64,000 nt of DNA from Mycolicibacterium peregrinum (GCF_002102345.1 NZ_LQPP01000018.1:1-64000), one strand, 5' to 3'. Shown: positions 38,080 through 48,544, numbered from the stretch's first letter. Notes: generated by a model from the letters alone, not told the origin. A program made the numbers and translations.

Positions 38080-39330
38080 GTGACGCAGCGTGAGTTTGAT
38101 CTGGTGCTGTACGGCGCCACAGGGTTCGCCGGAAAACTGACCGCCGAGTACCTGGCGCGGGCCGGGGGATCGGCCCGGATCGCCTTGGCCGGCCGTTCCG
38201 AGGAACGGTTGCGCGCGGTCCGTGACGGTCTGGGGGCCGGTGCGCAGTCGTGGCCGTTGGTGACTGCCGACGCCACCTCGCAGGCGTCGCTCGATGCGAT
38301 GGCCGCGCGCACCCAGGTGGTGGTGACAACGGTGGGCCCCTACGCGCGCTATGGCATGCCGTTGGTCGCGGCCTGCGCGGCGGCCGGCACCGACTACGCC
38401 GACCTGACCGGTGAGACGACATTCATCCGCGACAGCATCGACCTGCACCACAAGCAGGCCGTCGACACCGGCGCGCGGATCGTCCATTCGTGCGGATTCG
38501 ATTCGGTGCCATCGGATCTCACGGTGTATGCGCTGTATCAGCGGGCGTCGGCCGACGGTGCGGGCGAGCTCGGCGACACGAATCTGGTCGTTCGCAGCTT
38601 CGCCGGCGGCGTGTCGGGCGGCACCGTGGCCTCGATGCTGGAACTGCTCGACACGCTGTCGTCGGATCCGGAGGCCCGAGCCCTGATGAACGATCCGTAC
38701 ACGCTGAGCCCCGACCGCGGCGCAGAACCCGAACTCGGAGCTCAGCCCGACGTGCGGTGGCGCCGCGGCGGTGAGATCGCTCCCGAGCTCGCCGGCTACT
38801 GGACGGGCGCTTTTGCCATGGCGGCGCCGAACACGCGAATCGTGCGGCGTAGCAACGCATTACTGGACTATGCCTACGGGCGCCGGTTCGAGTATGCCGA
38901 ACAGATGAGCCTTGGGCGTTCACTCGCCGCGCCGGTGGCCGCTGCCGCGGTAACAGGAGCCAATGCCTTCACCCTCGGTGTGGGAGGCCGCTATTTCAAC
39001 CGGCTGCCCAGCGGGCTGGTCGCGCGGCTCGCACCGAAGCCGGGAACCGGCCCGAGCGAGCGGGCACGGGAGCAGGGCCACTACCGCGTCGAGACATACA
39101 CGACGACGACGTCGGGTGCCCGGTACATGACGAGCATGGCCCAGCAAGGCGATCCCGGATACAAGTCGACGGCCGTGCTGCTCGGCGAATGCGGACTAGC
39201 CCTGGCTACCGACCGGGACGCGTTGTCGGAACGGCGTGGTGTGCTGACACCGGTGGCCGCGATGGGGGACGTGCTGCTGACTCGGCTGCCGGCCGCCGGG
39301 GTGACACTGGAAACCACCGCGCTGAGCTGA
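38080..39330 (+). CDS. Saccharopine-dehydrogenase-like/trans-acting enoyl reductase family protein (Rv2449c-like)
   Basis: A 416-aa protein with an N-terminal Rossmann fold (DLVLYGATGFAGKLTAEYLA, by segments) and a membrane-prone middle region (AAPVAAAAVTGANAFTLG). Relatives include Rv2449c and the Rv2953 enoyl reductase that works with polyketide synthases in phthiocerol and phenolic glycolipid synthesis; no PKS lies in this window, so its role here is open. GTG 38080 has GGGAG just ahead and a TAGCGT hexamer 7 nt upstream. Confidence 0.82.
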   Translation: MTQREFDLVLYGATGFAGKLTAEYLARAGGSARIALAGRSEERLRAVRDGLGAGAQSWPLVTADATSQASLDAMAARTQVVVTTVGPYARYGMPLVAACAAAGTDYADLTGETTFIRDSIDLHHKQAVDTGARIVHSCGFDSVPSDLTVYALYQRASADGAGELGDTNLVVRSFAGGVSGGTVASMLELLDTLSSDPEARALMNDPYTLSPDRGAEPELGAQPDVRWRRGGEIAPELAGYWTGAFAMAAPNTRIVRRSNALLDYAYGRRFEYAEQMSLGRSLAAPVAAAAVTGANAFTLGVGGRYFNRLPSGLVARLAPKPGTGPSERAREQGHYRVETYTTTTSGARYMTSMAQQGDPGYKSTAVLLGECGLALATDRDALSERRGVLTPVAAMGDVLLTRLPAAGVTLETTALS

Positions 39331-39348
39331 GCTGGGGCACGACGAAAG

Positions 39349-39366
39349 GTTCGGCCTGCGCCGAAC
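39349..39366 (+). terminator. Short stem-loop after the Rv2449c-like gene
   Basis: GTTCGGC-CTGC-GCCGAAC, 7-bp stem with tetraloop, 18 nt past the stop codon. Confidence 0.5.
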
Positions 39367-39445
39367 ACCTGTGGGCCAAGATCAGATTCGACTAGTGTCG
39401 AAGTCGAGGACTTCCAGTACGCCAGCAACGAAGGTGAGATGAACA

Positions 39446-40057
39446 ATGGCCGGTCTCGACGATCTGTTCGCGCAGATCCCCGTGGCGGATATCGCAAACA
39501 AGCTCGGCGCAGATGAAGGCGAGGTGAACGCCGCCATCAAGACGCTGGTGCCCGCGCTCGTCGGTGGTGTGGCCGAGAACGTGCAGGCTGACAACATCGA
39601 TTCGAGCGACCTCGAGTCCGCGGTCACGGCCCAGGGCGCCAGTGGCCTGCTCGACGGTGGAGTGAGCGTCGATCAGGTCGACGCGAACGAGGGCAACCAG
39701 ATCGTGTCGAAGATCTTCGGCGGCAACGACAGCAACCAGGTCGCCTCCGCGCTCGCGGGTACCGGCGCCGGTGGCGGTGATCTGATCAAGAAGCTGCTGC
39801 CGATCCTGGCGCCCATCGTGCTGGCCTACATCGGCAAGCAGTTCTCGCAGCAGAACGCGCCCGCGCAGTCCGCGCCCCAGCCGCAGGCTTCCGGTGGCGG
39901 ACTCGGGGACATCCTCGGCAGCATCCTCGGTGGCGCCACCGGCGGCGGTAACAACAACCCGCTCGGCAGCATCTTGGGCAGTGTTCTGGGCGGCGGTGGC
40001 GGCCAGAACAACGCCATCGGCGAGATCCTCGGCGGCCTGCTCGGCGGCAAGAAGTAG
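39446..40057 (+). CDS. DUF937 (YidB-like) protein
   Basis: 203 aa. Residues about 1-130 contain the helical DUF937 pattern (AGLDDLFAQIPVADIANKLGADEGEV by segments, with VPALVGGV and DLIKKLLPILAPIVLAYI). The C-terminal third is Gln/Pro then Gly/Asn-rich low complexity with repeats of LGSILGS/GGLLGG type, which may drive self-association. Function unknown. ATG 39446 follows GAAGGTGAG. Confidence 0.8.
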   Translation: MAGLDDLFAQIPVADIANKLGADEGEVNAAIKTLVPALVGGVAENVQADNIDSSDLESAVTAQGASGLLDGGVSVDQVDANEGNQIVSKIFGGNDSNQVASALAGTGAGGGDLIKKLLPILAPIVLAYIGKQFSQQNAPAQSAPQPQASGGGLGDILGSILGGATGGGNNNPLGSILGSVLGGGGGQNNAIGEILGGLLGGKK

Positions 40058-40143
40058 ACCCACCCGTACCAGCTCGACAGCCTCCGACGCCCAGCGAACG
40101 CACCGGGCATCGGGGGCTTTCGCGTTTCAGTGCACGTCCTTCT

Positions 40144-40149
40144 TAGAAT
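40144..40149 (+). promoter_or_regulatory. -10 element for leaderless valS
   Basis: TAGAAT ends 6 nt before GTG 40156, with no Shine-Dalgarno between. Confidence 0.55.
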
Positions 40150-40155
40150 GGCTCG

Positions 40156-42810
40156 GTGACTCCCACCCCTGACAACCGTGCCGATGCCCTCCCCAAATCC
40201 TGGGATCCGGCTGCGGTAGAAGCCGACCTGTACCAGGGCTGGGTGGACGCCGGATACTTCACCGCCGATCCGGCCAGCGAAAAGCCGCCGTACTCGATCG
40301 TGCTGCCGCCGCCCAACGTGACCGGCAGCCTGCACATGGGCCACGCGCTCGACCACACGCTGATGGACGCTCTCACGCGTCGCAAGCGGATGCAGGGCTT
40401 CGAGGTGCTGTGGCTGCCCGGCATGGACCATGCGGGCATCGCCACCCAGACCGTGGTGGAAAAGCAGCTCGCTGTCGACGGCAAGACCAAGGAAGACTTC
40501 GGCCGCGAGCTGTTCGTCGAGAAGGTCTGGGACTGGAAGCGTGAGTCCGGCGGCACCATCGGCGGGCAGATGCGTCGCCTCGGTGACGGCGTGGACTGGA
40601 GCCGCGACCGCTTCACCATGGACGAGGGCCTGTCGCGCGCGGTGCGGACCATCTTCAAGCGGCTCTTCGATGCCGGGCTGATCTACCAAGCTGAGCGGTT
40701 GGTCAACTGGTCACCGGTGCTGGAGACCGCGATCAGCGACCTCGAGGTCAAATACGAGGACGTCGAGGGCGAGTTGGTCTCGTTCCGCTACGGCTCACTC
40801 GATGACACACAGCCTCATATCGTGGTGGCCACCACCCGTGTGGAGACCATGCTCGGTGACACCGCGATCGCGGTGCATCCCGACGACGAGCGATACCGCC
40901 ACCTGGTCGGCAAGACTCTGCCCCACCCGTTCGTCGATCACGAGATGATCGTCGTGGCTGACACCCACGTCGACCCCGAATTCGGCACCGGCGCAGTCAA
41001 AGTCACTCCCGCGCACGACCCGAACGACTTCGAGATCGGGCTGCGTCATCAGCTTCCGATGCCGACCATCATGGATGCCAAGGGCCGGATCGCCGACACC
41101 GGAACGCAATTCGACGGCATGGACCGGTTCGAGGCCAGGGTCAAGGTCCGCGAGGCGCTGGCGGAGCAGGGCCGGATCGTCGCCGAGAAGCGGCCCTACC
41201 TGCACAGCGTCGGACACTCCGAGCGCAGCGGTGAGCCCATCGAGCCACGGCTGTCCCTGCAGTGGTGGGTCAAGGTGGACGGCCTGGCCAAGGCGGCCGG
41301 CGATGCGGTGCGCAACGGCGACACCGTGATTCACCCGCCGAGCCTGGAGCCACGGTGGTTCGACTGGGTGGACAACATGCACGACTGGTGCATCTCGCGG
41401 CAGTTGTGGTGGGGCCACCGGATCCCGATCTGGCACGGACCCAACGGCGAGACGGTGTGCGTCGGCCCAGACGAGACCCCGCCGGAGGGCTGGGAGCAGG
41501 ACCGCGACGTGCTCGACACGTGGTTCTCCTCGGCACTGTGGCCGTTCTCCACGATGGGCTGGCCCGAGCACACTCCGGATCTGGCCAAGTTCTATCCGAC
41601 CTCGGTGCTGGTCACCGGCTACGACATCCTGTTCTTCTGGGTGGCGCGGATGATGATGTTCGGCACCTTTGTCGGCGACGATGCGGCGATCACGTTCGAT
41701 GGTCAGCGCGGTCCGCAGGTTCCCTTCGAGAACGTCTTCCTGCACGGCCTGATCCGCGACGAGTTCGGGCGCAAGATGAGCAAGTCGCGCGGCAACGGCA
41801 TCGACCCGCTGGACTGGGTCGAGAAGTTCGGTGCCGACGCCCTGCGGTTCACCCTGGCCCGCGGCGCCAGCCCCGGCGGTGACCTGTCCATCGGTGAAGA
41901 CCACGCGAGGGCGTCGCGCAACTTCGCCACGAAGCTGTTCAACGCGACCCGCTTCGCGTTGATGAACGGAGCGGCTCCCGCGGAACTGCCCGCGGCCGCC
42001 GACCTGACCGACGCCGACCGCTGGATCCTCGGGCGCCTCGAAGAGGTTCGCGCCGAGGTGGATGCCGCACTCGACAGTTACGAGTTCAGCCGGGCCTGCG
42101 AATCGCTGTACCACTTCGCGTGGGACGAGTTCTGCGACTGGTACGTGGAATTGGCCAAGGTTCAGCTCGGAGAGGGCGTCACTCATACGACGGCGGTGCT
42201 GGCCGCCGTGCTCGACGCGCTGCTCAAGCTGCTGCACCCGGTCATGCCGTTCGTCACCGAGACACTGTGGAAGACACTCACCGACGGTGAGTCGATCGTC
42301 ATCGCGGCGTGGCCGGAGCCGTCCGGTATCGCGCTGGATCCGGTTGCGGCGCAACACATCGACGACATGCAGAAGCTGATCACCGAGGTACGCCGCTTCC
42401 GAAGCGATCAGGGCCTCGCCGACCGTCAGCGGGTCCCGGCCCGGCTGTCGGCAATCGCCGAGGCCGGTCTGACCGAGCAGCTGCCCGCGGTCACCGCGTT
42501 GGCCTGGCTGACCGACGCCGGTGACGGGTTCACCCCGTCGGCCTCGGTCGAGGTGCGTCTGGCGCAGGCCACGGTGCTTGTCGAGGTGGACACTTCTGGG
42601 ACCGTCGATGTCGCGGCCGAGCGCCGCCGGCTGGAGAAGGACCTGGCCGCCGCGCAGAAGGAACTCGCGACCACGACGGCGAAGCTCGGCAACGAGGCCT
42701 TCCTGGCCAAGGCGCCCGAGAACGTCGTCGACAAGATCCGCGGCCGTCAGCAGTTGGCCGGTGAAGAGGTCGAGCGGATCACCGCCCGCCTGGCCGGTCT
42801 GGCCGGATGA
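40156..42810 (+). CDS. valS: Valyl-tRNA synthetase
   Basis: An 884-aa class I synthetase charging tRNA-Val. The HIGH motif appears as GSLHMGH (about 57-63) after PPPNVT, and KMSKS is at 540-544. The CP1 editing domain lies between ([16 protein letters not shown] near 280), and the anticodon-binding and C-terminal coiled-coil ([15 protein letters not shown]) regions end the protein. GTG 40156 is supported by a leaderless -10. It is followed by folC, as in Rv2448c-Rv2447c. Confidence 0.97.
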   Translation: MTPTPDNRADALPKSWDPAAVEADLYQGWVDAGYFTADPASEKPPYSIVLPPPNVTGSLHMGHALDHTLMDALTRRKRMQGFEVLWLPGMDHAGIATQTVVEKQLAVDGKTKEDFGRELFVEKVWDWKRESGGTIGGQMRRLGDGVDWSRDRFTMDEGLSRAVRTIFKRLFDAGLIYQAERLVNWSPVLETAISDLEVKYEDVEGELVSFRYGSLDDTQPHIVVATTRVETMLGDTAIAVHPDDERYRHLVGKTLPHPFVDHEMIVVADTHVDPEFGTGAVKVTPAHDPNDFEIGLRHQLPMPTIMDAKGRIADTGTQFDGMDRFEARVKVREALAEQGRIVAEKRPYLHSVGHSERSGEPIEPRLSLQWWVKVDGLAKAAGDAVRNGDTVIHPPSLEPRWFDWVDNMHDWCISRQLWWGHRIPIWHGPNGETVCVGPDETPPEGWEQDRDVLDTWFSSALWPFSTMGWPEHTPDLAKFYPTSVLVTGYDILFFWVARMMMFGTFVGDDAAITFDGQRGPQVPFENVFLHGLIRDEFGRKMSKSRGNGIDPLDWVEKFGADALRFTLARGASPGGDLSIGEDHARASRNFATKLFNATRFALMNGAAPAELPAAADLTDADRWILGRLEEVRAEVDAALDSYEFSRACESLYHFAWDEFCDWYVELAKVQLGEGVTHTTAVLAAVLDALLKLLHPVMPFVTETLWKTLTDGESIVIAAWPEPSGIALDPVAAQHIDDMQKLITEVRRFRSDQGLADRQRVPARLSAIAEAGLTEQLPAVTALAWLTDAGDGFTPSASVEVRLAQATVLVEVDTSGTVDVAAERRRLEKDLAAAQKELATTTAKLGNEAFLAKAPENVVDKIRGRQQLAGEEVERITARLAGLAG

Positions 42811-42817
42811 GGATCCG

Positions 42818-44224
42818 GTGACCGACCCGATTCCGACGCCTGACGAGGTCGCCGCGCTGCTGCAGGTCGAGCACCTGCTCGATCAGCGGTGGCCCGAGAC
42901 CAAGCTGGATCCCAGCACGGCCAGGATCGCGGCCCTGCTGGAGCTGCTGGGCTCGCCGCAGCGCGCCTATCCGTCGATCCACGTGGCAGGGACCAACGGC
43001 AAGACATCGGTCGCACGCATAATCGACGCGCTGCTGACCGCACTGCACCGACGCACCGGACGCACCACCAGCCCGCACCTGCAGTCCGCGGTGGAGCGCA
43101 TCTCGATCGACGGAAAGCCCGTCACCCCGGCCCGTTACGTCGAGACCTATCGAGAGATCGAACCGTTCGTGGAACTGGTCGACCAGCAGTCCGAGGCTGC
43201 CGGTGGCCCGAAGATGAGCAAGTTCGAGGTTCTGACCGCGATGGCATTCGCGGCCTTCGCCGATGTCCCCATCGACGTCGGGGTCATCGAGGTCGGGCTG
43301 GGTGGACGCTGGGACGCCACCAACGTCGTCAATGCCCCCGTCGCGGTGATCACGCCGATCGGTATCGACCACACCGACTATCTCGGTGACACGATCACCG
43401 AGATCGCGGGCGAGAAGGCCGGCATCATCACCCGGCAGCCCGACGATCTGGTTCCGACCGACACGGTGGCCGTCATCGCGAAGCAGGTTCCGGAGGCCAT
43501 GGAGGTGCTGCTGGAAGAAGCAGTGCGCGCCGATGCGGCCGTCGCCCGTGAAGACTCCGAATTCGCCGTGCTCAGCAGGCAGATCGCCATCGGCGGACAG
43601 ATGCTGGAGCTGCAGGGACTGAGCGGGGTGTACTCCGACATCTTCCTGCCGCTGCACGGTGAACATCAGGCGCACAACGCCGTCCTGGCGTTGGCCGCGG
43701 TCGAGGCGTTCTTCGGTGCGGGTGCCGACCGTCAGCTCGACATCGACGCGATCCGGGCCGGCTTCGCAGCGGTACAGAGCCCGGGTCGGATGGAGCGGAT
43801 GCGAAGTGCACCAACGGTTTTCATTGACGCGGCACACAATCCGGCCGGTGCGGCAGCGCTGGCCCAGACCCTGCAGCAGGAGTTCGACTTCCGCCACCTG
43901 GTCGGGGTGGTGTCGGTGATGGGGGACAAGGACGTCGGTGGCATCCTGACCGCGCTGGAGCCCGTCTTCGACCAGATCGTGGTCACCCACAACGGGTCGC
44001 CGCGGGCGATGGACGTCGAGTCGCTGGCGCTGCTGGCCGAGGAGCGTTTCGGCCAGGATCGCGTGATCACCGCCACGACGTTGCCGGACGCCATCGAAAC
44101 GGCGACCGCGCTAGTGGAAGAGGCAGGCGCAGACGAAGGCCTGTCCGGGGCCGGCATGGTGATCACCGGTTCGGTGGTGACCGCCGGCGCGGCCCGGACC
44201 CTGTTCGGACGGGACCCGCAATGA
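42818..44224 (+). CDS. folC: Bifunctional dihydrofolate/folylpolyglutamate synthase
   Basis: A 468-aa Mur-ligase-like enzyme adding glutamate to dihydropteroate and folates. The P-loop GTNGKTS is at 58-64, LGGRWDATNVV near 165 and GIDHTDYLGDTI near 187; the C-domain contains DAAHNPAG near 344. GTG 42818 lies 7 bp after the valS stop. It overlaps the next gene by ATGA. Confidence 0.95.
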   Translation: MTDPIPTPDEVAALLQVEHLLDQRWPETKLDPSTARIAALLELLGSPQRAYPSIHVAGTNGKTSVARIIDALLTALHRRTGRTTSPHLQSAVERISIDGKPVTPARYVETYREIEPFVELVDQQSEAAGGPKMSKFEVLTAMAFAAFADVPIDVGVIEVGLGGRWDATNVVNAPVAVITPIGIDHTDYLGDTITEIAGEKAGIITRQPDDLVPTDTVAVIAKQVPEAMEVLLEEAVRADAAVAREDSEFAVLSRQIAIGGQMLELQGLSGVYSDIFLPLHGEHQAHNAVLALAAVEAFFGAGADRQLDIDAIRAGFAAVQSPGRMERMRSAPTVFIDAAHNPAGAAALAQTLQQEFDFRHLVGVVSVMGDKDVGGILTALEPVFDQIVVTHNGSPRAMDVESLALLAEERFGQDRVITATTLPDAIETATALVEEAGADEGLSGAGMVITGSVVTAGAARTLFGRDPQ

Positions 44225-44655
44225 ATGATCAGACCCCGGGGAATCAGACCCCGAGCGATCCGACGCCCGGCGACACGCCGGCACCGCCCGACCCCTGGAA
44301 GAGCTTCCGTGGGGTGATGGCGGGGACGCTCATCCTCGAAGCCATTGTCGTATTGCTGGCATTGCCGGTGGTGGGTACCAGCGCGGCGGGGCTGACGTGG
44401 GCGTCGGGCGGCTTCGTGGTCGGGCTGGCCGTCGTGTTGATCCTGATGTCGGGGATCCAGGGCCGGCCGTGGGCCATCTGGGCGAACCTGGGCATCCAGC
44501 TTGTGGTGATCGCCGGGGCGCTGGTCCATGGGGCGATCGGCTTCATCGGCGTGATCTTCGCCGTGGTCTGGTTGTTGATCGTGTACCTGCGGCGTGAGGT
44601 CAAACGCAGGCAGGATCGCGGTCTGCTGCCCGGTCAGCAGCCGCCCAGCGAATAG
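44221..44655 (+). CDS. DUF4233 membrane protein (Rv2446c-like)
   Basis: A 144-aa protein with a Pro/Asp/Thr-rich start of about 25 residues, then four hydrophobic helices (residues about 35-125) and a basic C-terminus ([11 protein letters not shown]). The family always follows folC in mycobacteria; its function is unknown. It is coupled to folC by a 4-nt overlap. Confidence 0.88.
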   Translation: MNDQTPGNQTPSDPTPGDTPAPPDPWKSFRGVMAGTLILEAIVVLLALPVVGTSAAGLTWASGGFVVGLAVVLILMSGIQGRPWAIWANLGIQLVVIAGALVHGAIGFIGVIFAVVWLLIVYLRREVKRRQDRGLLPGQQPPSE

Positions 44656-44726
44656 CCGCGTCGTAGCTGTGCCGCAGTCCGGGCTCGGCCGGGGGCCCGA
44701 AATGGCGCAGCGCGGTTACCGACCGG

Positions 44727-44732
44727 TACGCT
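44727..44732 (+). promoter_or_regulatory. -10 element for leaderless ndk
   Basis: TACGCT ends 8 nt before GTG 44741. No RBS is visible. Confidence 0.45.
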
Positions 44733-44740
44733 CTCTGCTC

Positions 44741-45163
44741 GTGACTGAGCAGACCCTTGTCTTGATCAAGCCCGACGGCGTGCAGCGCCACCTGGTCGGG
44801 GAGATCCTCTCCCGGATTGAGCGCAAGGGCCTGACCCTCGCCGCGCTGGAACTGAAGAACGTCAGCGTCGAGCTGGCCAAGCAGCACTACGCCGAGCATG
44901 ACGGCAAGCCGTTCTTCGACTCGCTGCTGGAGTTCATCACCTCCGGACCCGTCGTCGCCGCCATCGTGGAGGGCCCGCGTGCCATCGCGGCGTTCCGCCA
45001 GATCGCCGGTGGGACCGACCCGGTGGAGAAGGCTGTGCCCGGCACCATCCGCGGTGACCTGGCGCTTGTGACCCAGGACAACCTCGTGCACGGATCGGAT
45101 TCGCCGGAGTCGGCGGCCCGTGAGATCGCCCTGTGGTTCCCTGGCGAAGCGTCCGCTGGATAA
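44741..45163 (+). CDS. ndk: Nucleoside diphosphate kinase
   Basis: A 140-aa enzyme that balances NTP pools by phosphate transfer through the active-site His in [12 protein letters not shown] (about residue 117). The N-terminal [18 protein letters not shown] is the NDK signature. GTG 44741 is the only start that leaves a standard N-terminus; the frame is open upstream through the DUF4233 end. Confidence 0.96.
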   Translation: MTEQTLVLIKPDGVQRHLVGEILSRIERKGLTLAALELKNVSVELAKQHYAEHDGKPFFDSLLEFITSGPVVAAIVEGPRAIAAFRQIAGGTDPVEKAVPGTIRGDLALVTQDNLVHGSDSPESAAREIALWFPGEASAG

Positions 45164-45202
45164 ACCTTCTCGCAGTCTGGTCTGTACCGCGTCAGTGATG
45201 TG

Positions 45203-45208
45203 GGATAC
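45203..45208 (+). promoter_or_regulatory. -10 element of rne
   Basis: GATACT at 45203-45208 would start transcription at about 45215-45217, giving a 5' leader of about 236 nt before the rne GTG. That matches my recollection of the long rne leader mapped in M. smegmatis. Confidence 0.5.
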
Positions 45209-45215
45209 TGGCTTC

Positions 45216-45441
45216 GGGTGTTCAGCCTCAACCGGGGTTGAACACCCGAATGAAGACTTCGACGAGCGCGACCACCGCAATCCGGTGCGGCGCGGGCCGT
45301 CCAGCCATCATTCAGCCAGGCACCGGGTGGGTTCGGTAGCGAACCGCCCGGAGCGAGACCACAACAAGCCCGGGGAAAGCGTCCCGGGCCAATAGCGGAA
45401 GCCCTCGCGTGGCCGCGTCGTTACGACGCGCCCGGGGGCTT
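45216..45441 (+). promoter_or_regulatory. Structured 5' leader of rne
   Basis: At least four hairpins: GGGTGTTCA/TGAACACCC (45216-45247); CCGGGTGGGTTCG/CGAACCGCCCGG (45323-45351); GCCCGGG/CCCGGGC (45368-45389); and a composite stem AAGCCC...GGGCTT (45399-45441) enclosing GCGTCG-TTA-CGACGC (45415-45429). The last stem ends one base before the GAGGAG ribosome-binding site. The first may also terminate ndk. Leader-mediated autoregulation is known for E. coli rne; here it is inference. Confidence 0.6.
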
Positions 45442-45452
45442 GAGGAGAATTC

Positions 45453-48400
45453 GTGGCCGAAGATGCCCAGAATGACGATCTATCAACCCAGACTCCGCAG
45501 CAGGAGGGACTGCCCGAGCGGCTGAGAGTCCACTCCCTGGCACGGGTGCTCGGAACGACAAGCCGGCGCGTGCTCGACGCCCTGGCCGAGTTCGATGGCC
45601 GTCAGCGCAGTGCGCACTCGACGATCGAAAAGGCTGACGCCGAGCGGGTCCGTGACGCGCTGGCCCTCGGGTCGACTGACCCGGAGCCGGTTGAGCAGGC
45701 AGAACCGGTCCAGGTCGAAGCAGTCAGTGTCGTCGTGGCCGAGACGGTCGCAGCTCCTGTCGAAGCGTCTGGGGCCGCTGCGGTCGACGCGCCCGAGGGC
45801 GAAGCCGCCGAGGCCGATCCCGTCCTGGTGGGCGATGAGCCCGAGTCGCGGCTGATCCTGGAGACGGCCAACATCCCCCCGGCTCGCGAAGCCCACACCG
45901 AGCGGGCCGATTACCTGCCGCTGTTCGTCGCCCCGCAGCCCGTGGCGTTCGCGCCGGTGCGGGTCCAAGAGGACGAGGACGACGACGAAGACGACAGCGA
46001 CACCGACTCCGACACGGATGCCGATGCCGACGCCGACGCCGATGACGAGCAGGCGGATCGTCCGGCCGCTCGCCGGCGTCGCCGGGGCCGTCGCGGGCGT
46101 GGTCGCGGTCGTGGTGAGCAGGCAGACGACACCGACTCGGGCCCGGATTCCGATACCGACACCGTCGACGATCAGGGCGAGTCCGATCAGGATTCCGATG
46201 ACGACTCCGATGAGTCGGACGAGAACAACGACGAGGACACCGCAGGTGGTGACGGCAGCAGCCGTCGCCGTCGTCGTCGCCGCCGGCGCAAGTCCGGTTC
46301 GGGTGACAACGACGACGCGAGCTCTCCGGATGACCCGCCGAACACCGTCGTGCACGAGCGCGCGCCCCGGGCCGAGCGGTCCGGCAAGAGCAGCGACGAT
46401 TCGGAGATCCAGGGGATCAGCGGATCGACCCGTCTTGAGGCCAAGCGTCAGCGCCGCCGCGATGGCCGCGACGCCGGCCGCCGTCGGCCCCCGATCCTGA
46501 GCGAGGCCGAGTTCCTGGCCCGGCGCGAGGCCGTCGAACGCACCATGATCGTGCGCGACAAGGTCCGCACCGAGCCGCCGCACGAGGGCGCCCGCTACAC
46601 CCAGATCGCCGTGCTGGAAGACGGCGTCGTCGTCGAGCATTTTGTTACGTCCGCGGCGTCCGCCAGCCTGGTCGGCAACATCTACCTCGGCATCGTGCAG
46701 AACGTGCTGCCCTCCATGGAGGCTGCCTTCGTCGACATCGGCCGCGGCCGCAACGGTGTGCTCTATGCCGGTGAGGTGAACTGGGAGGCCGCCGGCCTCG
46801 GCGGGTCGAACCGCAAGATCGAGCAGGCCCTCAAGCCGGGTGACTACGTCGTCGTCCAGGTCAGCAAGGATCCGGTGGGGCACAAGGGTGCCCGGCTCAC
46901 CACGCAGGTGTCGCTGGCCGGCCGCTACCTGGTCTACGTGCCGGGTGCGTCGTCGACCGGGATCAGCCGCAAGCTGCCCGACACCGAACGTCAGCGGCTC
47001 AAGGAGATCCTCAAGGAGGTCGTGCCCGCCGATGCCGGCGTGATCATCCGGACCGCCTCGGAGGGCGTCAAAGAAGAGGACATCCGCTCCGACGTCGAGC
47101 GGCTGCAGCAGCGCTGGACCGAGATCGAGGCCAAGTCCGCCGAGGTCACCGCGAAGAAGGCCGGCGCGGCCGTCGCCCTCTACGAAGAACCCGATGTACT
47201 GGTCAAGGTCATCCGCGACCTGTTCAACGAGGACTTCTCGGGTCTGATCGTCTCGGGCGACGAGGCCTGGGACACGATCAACTCCTACGTGAACACCGTC
47301 GCTCCCGATCTGGTGGGCCGGCTCACGAAGTACGAACCCGCCGGTGGAGCCGAGGCTCCCGACGTGTTCGCCGTGCACCGCATCGACGAGCAGCTGGCGA
47401 AGGCGCTGGACCGCAAGGTGTGGCTGCCCTCGGGTGGCACCCTGGTGATCGACCGCACCGAGGCGATGACCGTCGTCGACGTCAACACCGGCAAGTTCAC
47501 CGGCGCGGGCGGCAATCTCGAGCAGACCGTCACCCGCAACAACCTGGAAGCGGCCGAGGAGATCGTGCGGCAACTGCGGTTGCGGGACATCGGCGGCATC
47601 GTGGTGATCGACTTCATCGACATGGTGCTCGAGTCGAACCGGGATCTGGTGTTGCGCAGGCTGACCGAGGCGCTGGGCCGGGACCGCACCCGCCATCAGG
47701 TGTCCGAGGTGACCTCGCTGGGCCTGGTCCAGCTGACCCGAAAGCGGTTGGGAACCGGCCTCGTCGAAGCCTTCTCGACCACCTGCACGCACTGCGCGGG
47801 CCGCGGCATCGTGCTGCACGGTGACCCGGTCGACACCGCCTCGTCGTCGAACACCGGACGTAAGGCCGAAACCACCGGCGGTAGCCGTCGCAGCAAGCGG
47901 GGCAAGCGGGGCAATGCCCGTCCGGAGCCCGAAGAGGTACCGGTCGTCAAGGTCCCCGATCATCCGGCCGGCGAACATCCGATGTTCAAGGCCATGGCCG
48001 CGGCCAACGGCCGACACGACGAAGATGACGAGGGCCATGGGGCCCACGAAGCCTTCGACGAGCACGAGCAGACCGATGGCGAGGTTCACGAGGCCGAGAG
48101 CGACGAGCAGACGACGCCCGAGCAGGCCGATGAATCCACCGGCGAGTTCGATCCGCAGGACGCCGACGAGCCGGACGACGCCGACGAGTCTGAAGACTCC
48201 GACGAGGATGAGGCCGAGGACGAGATCGACCTCGACGACGACCTCGACGATGACGACGACGATGACGACCTGGACGACATCGATGACGACTCGGACGACG
48301 AGGACTCGGACGACGACTCGGATGACGAGGATGACGATGAGGACTCGGACGATGACGAAGACGACGACGAGCCCGAAGAAGACGTCTACCAGGCGCCGGC

Positions 48401-48488
48401 TCCGGTGATTGCGGAGGTGCAGCCCTCGCGCGGCCGCACTCGTCGACGTGCCGCAGCCAGGCCCGCGGGGCCACCGACCCACGAGTAG
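45453..48488 (+). CDS. rne: Ribonuclease E/G
   Basis: A 1011-aa endoribonuclease, the main mRNA-decay and rRNA-processing nuclease in mycobacteria. The central catalytic core includes an S1 domain (about 385-480), metal-binding Asp in VIDRTEAMTVVDVN (about 667) and VVIDFIDM (about 720), and the Zn-link CTHC near 777-780. Both arms are disordered: the N-terminal arm alternates acidic Asp/Ser tracts and Arg-rich blocks, and the C-terminal arm carries Asp/Glu tracts between about residues 905 and 975. GTG 45453 follows GAGGAGAA. Confidence 0.97.
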   Translation: MAEDAQNDDLSTQTPQQEGLPERLRVHSLARVLGTTSRRVLDALAEFDGRQRSAHSTIEKADAERVRDALALGSTDPEPVEQAEPVQVEAVSVVVAETVAAPVEASGAAAVDAPEGEAAEADPVLVGDEPESRLILETANIPPAREAHTERADYLPLFVAPQPVAFAPVRVQEDEDDDEDDSDTDSDTDADADADADDEQADRPAARRRRRGRRGRGRGRGEQADDTDSGPDSDTDTVDDQGESDQDSDDDSDESDENNDEDTAGGDGSSRRRRRRRRRKSGSGDNDDASSPDDPPNTVVHERAPRAERSGKSSDDSEIQGISGSTRLEAKRQRRRDGRDAGRRRPPILSEAEFLARREAVERTMIVRDKVRTEPPHEGARYTQIAVLEDGVVVEHFVTSAASASLVGNIYLGIVQNVLPSMEAAFVDIGRGRNGVLYAGEVNWEAAGLGGSNRKIEQALKPGDYVVVQVSKDPVGHKGARLTTQVSLAGRYLVYVPGASSTGISRKLPDTERQRLKEILKEVVPADAGVIIRTASEGVKEEDIRSDVERLQQRWTEIEAKSAEVTAKKAGAAVALYEEPDVLVKVIRDLFNEDFSGLIVSGDEAWDTINSYVNTVAPDLVGRLTKYEPAGGAEAPDVFAVHRIDEQLAKALDRKVWLPSGGTLVIDRTEAMTVVDVNTGKFTGAGGNLEQTVTRNNLEAAEEIVRQLRLRDIGGIVVIDFIDMVLESNRDLVLRRLTEALGRDRTRHQVSEVTSLGLVQLTRKRLGTGLVEAFSTTCTHCAGRGIVLHGDPVDTASSSNTGRKAETTGGSRRSKRGKRGNARPEPEEVPVVKVPDHPAGEHPMFKAMAAANGRHDEDDEGHGAHEAFDEHEQTDGEVHEAESDEQTTPEQADESTGEFDPQDADEPDDADESEDSDEDEAEDEIDLDDDLDDDDDDDDLDDIDDDSDDEDSDDDSDDEDDDEDSDDDEDDDEPEEDVYQAPAPVIAEVQPSRGRTRRRAAARPAGPPTHE

Positions 48489-48533
48489 AGGGCGGTTTGA
48501 CCCTCTACCCGCTGGTCAAGTACCCTTGACCAG
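48485..48533 (+). terminator. Tandem hairpins ending rne
   Basis: GTAGAGGG/CCCTCTAC (48485-48508, containing the rne stop codon) is followed by CTGGTCAAG-TACC-CTTGACCAG (48512-48533) and TTGTCTC. The second is the better terminator candidate. Confidence 0.6.
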
Positions 48534-48544
48534 TTGTCTCCAGT

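Noticed and set aside
45483..48482. 999-codon minus-strand open frame opposite rne
   Set aside because: It mirrors the acidic repeats of rne as Val/Ile/Leu tracts and has no recognised domain; it is a shadow of rne codon bias.
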